Below are positions 61,239-64,000 of a DNA stretch of 64,000 bases, piece by piece. The notes below the pieces were generated by a model. The model was not told where the DNA came from and did no database searches. It saw nothing but the letters and a program-made list of their open reading frames with translations. Position 1 is the first letter of the stretch. Each line of letters begins with the position of its first letter. This stretch comes from Cyclobacteriaceae bacterium YHN15 (GTDB taxonomy: Bacteria; Bacteroidota; Bacteroidia; Cytophagales; Cyclobacteriaceae). Location of the stretch: assembly GCA_003797895.1 (NCBI GenBank), contig RKQB01000001.1:124001-188000 (forward strand), given 5' to 3'. Position numbers and translations under genes: made by a program.

Positions 61239-63275
61239 ATGGACTTCAAACTTGTATCCGAGTATCAGCCGACGGGGGACCAGCCACAAGCTATACTGCA
61301 GCTGACAGAAGGTGTAAACAGGGGAGAACCATCTCAGGTATTGTTGGGGGTGACCGGTTCCGGCAAAACTTTTACCATTGCCAATGTGATTCAGAATGTC
61401 CAGAAACCCACCTTGGTATTGAGTCATAACAAGACGCTCGCTGCGCAATTATATGGGGAATTCAAGCAGTTTTTTCCCGAAAATTCGGTAGAATATTTTA
61501 TATCTTATTACGATTATTACCAACCGGAAGCCTTTATTCCAACTTCAGGGACTTATATTGAAAAGGATCTTTCCATTAACGATGAAATAGAAAAGCTTCG
61601 TTTAAGTGCAACCTCTGCGTTGCTCTCCGGGCGAAGAGATGTTATTGTAGTCGCTTCTGTTTCCTGTATATACGGAATTGGCAATCCGGAAGAATTTGGT
61701 AAGAATGTAATCAGGCTTCAGGAGGGTGATAGAATCCCAAGAAATCAATTATTGTTCAAATTGGTGGATATTCTTTACAGTAGAACAAATAATGAATTGT
61801 CACATGGAACTTTCCGCGTAAAAGGAGACACAGTGGACATATTTGTTGCCTATGCTGATTTTGCATTTAGGATTTTTTTCTGGGGTGATGAAATTGAGGC
61901 GATTCAAAGAATAGACCCTTCTACGGGCAGAAAAATTTCAGATGAAAAAATTATTTCCATTTTCCCCGCCAACCTTTTTGTGACAGGAAGGGATGTCATT
62001 GATACAGCTATCCATGAAATCCAGGATGATTTGATGGCGCAGGTCTCCTTTTTTGAAAAGGACATGAAACTGATAGAGGCAAAAAGGCTGAGAGAGAGGA
62101 CGGAATTTGATTTGGAGATGATAAGAGAACTTGGTTATTGCTCCGGGGTGGAGAATTATTCCAGGTATTTTGACCGAAGAAAGCCAGGTACAAGACCCTT
62201 CTGTTTATTGGATTATTTTCCGGATGATTTTCTGATGGTTATTGATGAAAGCCACGTGACACTTCCTCAAGTTAGGGGAATGTGGGGTGGAGACAGGGCC
62301 AGAAAGGTCAATTTGGTGGATTACGGGTTTAGGTTGCCATCCGCAATGGATAATAGGCCACTGAACTTCGATGAATTTGAGAATTTGATCAATCAGGTGA
62401 TTTTCGTGAGTGCGACTCCTGCAGATTATGAGCTAAATCAGACTGAAGGCATAGTAGTAGAACAAATCATTCGCCCTACAGGATTATTGGATCCAAATAT
62501 AGATGTTAGACCAAGTGCCAACCAGATAGATGATCTGTTAGAGGAAATTGATGAGCGGGTCAAGGTAGGTGACAGGGTTTTGGTGACGACACTGACCAAA
62601 AGGATGGCAGAAGAGTTACAGAAATTTCTGGAAAGGGCAGGAGTTAAAAGTAGGTATATCCATTCCGAAGTAAAACCATTGGATAGGGTAGAAATATTGA
62701 GGGAGTTAAGATTGGGGATTTTCGATGTATTGGTGGGGGTAAATCTTTTAAGGGAAGGATTGGATTTACCTGAGGTGTCCTTGGTGGCCATTCTGGATGC
62801 AGATAAGGAAGGTTTCTTAAGAAATGAAAGAAGTTTGGTCCAGACAATCGGCAGGGCTGCACGAAATGAAAACGGTATGGTGATTATGTATGCTGATAAG
62901 GTTACCGAGTCCATGAAAATGGCTATTGATGAAACTAAAAGACGAAGAAGTCTTCAAATAGCCTATAATGAAAAGCATGGCATTGTTCCTAAGACAATAA
63001 TTAAATCGAAGGAGAAAATTCTAGGACAGACCAAGGTAGCTGATTCCAAGAAAAATGCTAAAATTTATGATGATAGGCTTGACGCAGAGGCAATGGTTGC
63101 TGCTGATCCCCTTGTTCAATATCTCAGCAAGGAAAAACTCGAAAAACTCATTGGTCAAACCCAAAAGAATATGGAAAGGGCAGCAAAAGAGCTGAACTTT
63201 ATGGAAGCAGCAAGACTAAGAGATGAATGGCAGGGCTTGAAAAACAGGTTGGAAGAGCTGAATAGAGGGGTATAG
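61239..63275 (+). CDS. uvrB: Excinuclease ABC subunit B
   Basis: UvrB verifies and marks DNA damage with UvrA and recruits UvrC in nucleotide excision repair. The 678-residue protein has the Walker A GVTGSGKT near residues 38-45, and the beta-hairpin/DNA-clasp region [20 protein letters not shown]. The DESHVTL box, FVSATP, and helicase motifs V-VI ([20 protein letters not shown]) follow, and a C-terminal UVR motif ([13 protein letters not shown]) ends the chain. Length and domain order are standard. Confidence 0.97.
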   Translation: MDFKLVSEYQPTGDQPQAILQLTEGVNRGEPSQVLLGVTGSGKTFTIANVIQNVQKPTLVLSHNKTLAAQLYGEFKQFFPENSVEYFISYYDYYQPEAFIPTSGTYIEKDLSINDEIEKLRLSATSALLSGRRDVIVVASVSCIYGIGNPEEFGKNVIRLQEGDRIPRNQLLFKLVDILYSRTNNELSHGTFRVKGDTVDIFVAYADFAFRIFFWGDEIEAIQRIDPSTGRKISDEKIISIFPANLFVTGRDVIDTAIHEIQDDLMAQVSFFEKDMKLIEAKRLRERTEFDLEMIRELGYCSGVENYSRYFDRRKPGTRPFCLLDYFPDDFLMVIDESHVTLPQVRGMWGGDRARKVNLVDYGFRLPSAMDNRPLNFDEFENLINQVIFVSATPADYELNQTEGIVVEQIIRPTGLLDPNIDVRPSANQIDDLLEEIDERVKVGDRVLVTTLTKRMAEELQKFLERAGVKSRYIHSEVKPLDRVEILRELRLGIFDVLVGVNLLREGLDLPEVSLVAILDADKEGFLRNERSLVQTIGRAARNENGMVIMYADKVTESMKMAIDETKRRRSLQIAYNEKHGIVPKTIIKSKEKILGQTKVADSKKNAKIYDDRLDAEAMVAADPLVQYLSKEKLEKLIGQTQKNMERAAKELNFMEAARLRDEWQGLKNRLEELNRGV

Positions 63276-63284
63276 GTAGATTTA

Positions 63285-63336
63285 AATTCCAAAATCCAAA
63301 TTCCAAATTCAAAAACCCAAAACCCAAAAGCCAAAG
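63285..63336 (+). repeat. TCCAAA-type intergenic repeat, copy 2
   Basis: ATTCCAAAATCCAAATTCCA and further CCAAA words follow the uvrB stop. They share TTCCAAAATCCAAA with the minus-strand copy at 15581-15627. Confidence 0.65.
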
Positions 63337-63405
63337 TTAAAATTATCAATTAGAAATTTCAAAACCCGAATTTATCCCACGGTCAGATGGCTTCCTCACT
63401 CAAAA

Positions 63406-64000
63406 ATGACGCTTCAGGAAATTAATAAGTTAGCCCAGCAAGGTGAAGGCTTGAAGATTGAATTCAAGAAAAAAGCGGCTTTTCCTGACAAAATTGTCAA
63501 GGAGATAATTGCCATGGCCAATACGGAAGGAGGTAATCTATTGATAGGGGTGGATGATGATGGAACAGTAAGTGGTCAGCGATTCATTGAAGAAGAGGTG
63601 TTTGTCATGCAAAAAGCTATTCGTGAGCAAATTAAGCCTGAATTGGTGTATGAAGTAGAGGTAGTGAAGCTAAATCCCAAGAAAGGGGTGGCGGTTTTTT
63701 CAATTCCCCGGTCTTTGGACCGGCCTCATTTTATCTTGGAAAATAACAGGAAAAGGGCATTTGTAAGGGTCGCGGATAGAAGTATTCAGGCTAGCAGGGA
63801 AATGTGGGAAATACTTAGAAGAGGCAAGCAAAGTAAAGATATGGTATTTACCTATGGTGAAAAGGAAACCATATTGATGAAGGCCTTGGCCGAACATGAG
63901 AAAGTAACCCTTCGGGAATTTCAGCATTTAGCAAAATTACCCAGATTTTTAGCTTCAAAGACACTGGTCAGGTTGGTGTTGGCGAATGTAATACAGATTG
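63406..64000 (+). CDS. Schlafen AlbA_2-domain protein (partial, runs off the end)
   Basis: The frame from the ATG at 63406 is open for 198 codons to the end of the window. It begins MTLQEINKLAQQGEGLKIEF, followed by KKKAAFPDKIVKEIIAMANT and EGGNLLIGVDDDGTVSGQ. This E-x-K start with the N-x-GG and LIGVDDDG motif is the Schlafen AlbA_2 (AAA_4 associated) domain, about residues 13-130. A helical, possibly winged-helix, part then begins (GEKETILMKALAEHEKVTLR). Such proteins are putative nucleic-acid-binding regulators. The C-terminal part is missing here, so the full family cannot be fixed. Confidence 0.8.
   Translation, partial: MTLQEINKLAQQGEGLKIEFKKKAAFPDKIVKEIIAMANTEGGNLLIGVDDDGTVSGQRFIEEEVFVMQKAIREQIKPELVYEVEVVKLNPKKGVAVFSIPRSLDRPHFILENNRKRAFVRVADRSIQASREMWEILRRGKQSKDMVFTYGEKETILMKALAEHEKVTLREFQHLAKLPRFLASKTLVRLVLANVIQI

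Noticed and set aside
1-64000. CRISPR arrays, prophage, toxin-antitoxin, restriction or other defence genes
   Set aside because: No regular repeat-spacer pattern and no phage, nuclease, methyltransferase or toxin motif was found; the repeats seen are short and degenerate.

Overview
The window is chromosomal DNA of a Bacteroidota bacterium, most likely a marine or aquatic member of the order Cytophagales (Cyclobacteriaceae-like; the family is inferred from gene style, not proven). The signs are a type IX secretion C-terminal sorting domain, a SusC-type TonB plug protein, DUF3810 and DUF4105 proteins, lipoboxes ending in Cys, starts without clear Shine-Dalgarno sites, and Bacteroidota-type promoters (TAnnTTTG at -7) in front of rpsP and gltX. 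There is no prophage, CRISPR array, insertion sequence or defence locus.

Layout. 0.1-20 kb is mostly core genome: a ceramidase-like protein, purM, metK, an M16 peptidase, ispF, mnmD, envelope proteins, a NifU-type Fe-S protein, gltX and the classic rpsP-rimM-trmD-rplS operon. It is punctuated by small repeats and by a stub of a zinc-ribbon metallopeptidase gene. At 20.1-23.4 kb an intact tRNA-Arg(CCT) lies beside a broken copy of itself. An orphan MacB/FtsX-type permease follows, and the segment looks like a small acquired or rearranged patch. A fatty acyl-CoA ligase is next.

25-57.5 kb is a long catabolic region. It begins with a Planctomycetes-style set: a PSCyt1 membrane cytochrome with leucine-rich repeats, a DUF1501 protein, and a PSCyt1/DUF1549/LamG/DUF1553 lipoprotein. 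A broken L-serine dehydratase-like gene is fused to its upstream edge. Sugar-acid genes follow: a PhyH dioxygenase, KDPG aldolase and 2-keto-3-deoxygalactonate kinase on the plus strand, then a minus-strand operon of an HPS/KGPDC-like enzyme, a zinc alcohol dehydrogenase, an SDR, a sugar isomerase/epimerase-like TIM barrel and an SMP-30 lactonase. Together they could oxidise a sugar, open its lactone and feed the 2-keto-3-deoxy acid to pyruvate, but no dehydratase is present. A TPR-histidine kinase that has lost its phosphoacceptor box lies between the two halves. Further on are two GntP-type permeases, another SDR and TIM barrel, two large periplasmic cytochrome c proteins, a 3-keto-disaccharide hydrolase-type (DUF1080) protein, a RidA protein, a dipeptidase and a carboxylesterase.

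57.6-64 kb returns to housekeeping and envelope genes: a type IX cargo protein, a DUF4105 membrane protein, uvrB, and the start of a Schlafen AlbA_2-domain gene that runs off the end.

The best candidates for new biology are the histidine kinase with an erased H-box, the two cytochrome/3-keto-sugar clusters, and the tRNA-Arg duplication. All functions are read from motifs and neighbourhood only; no database search was possible.
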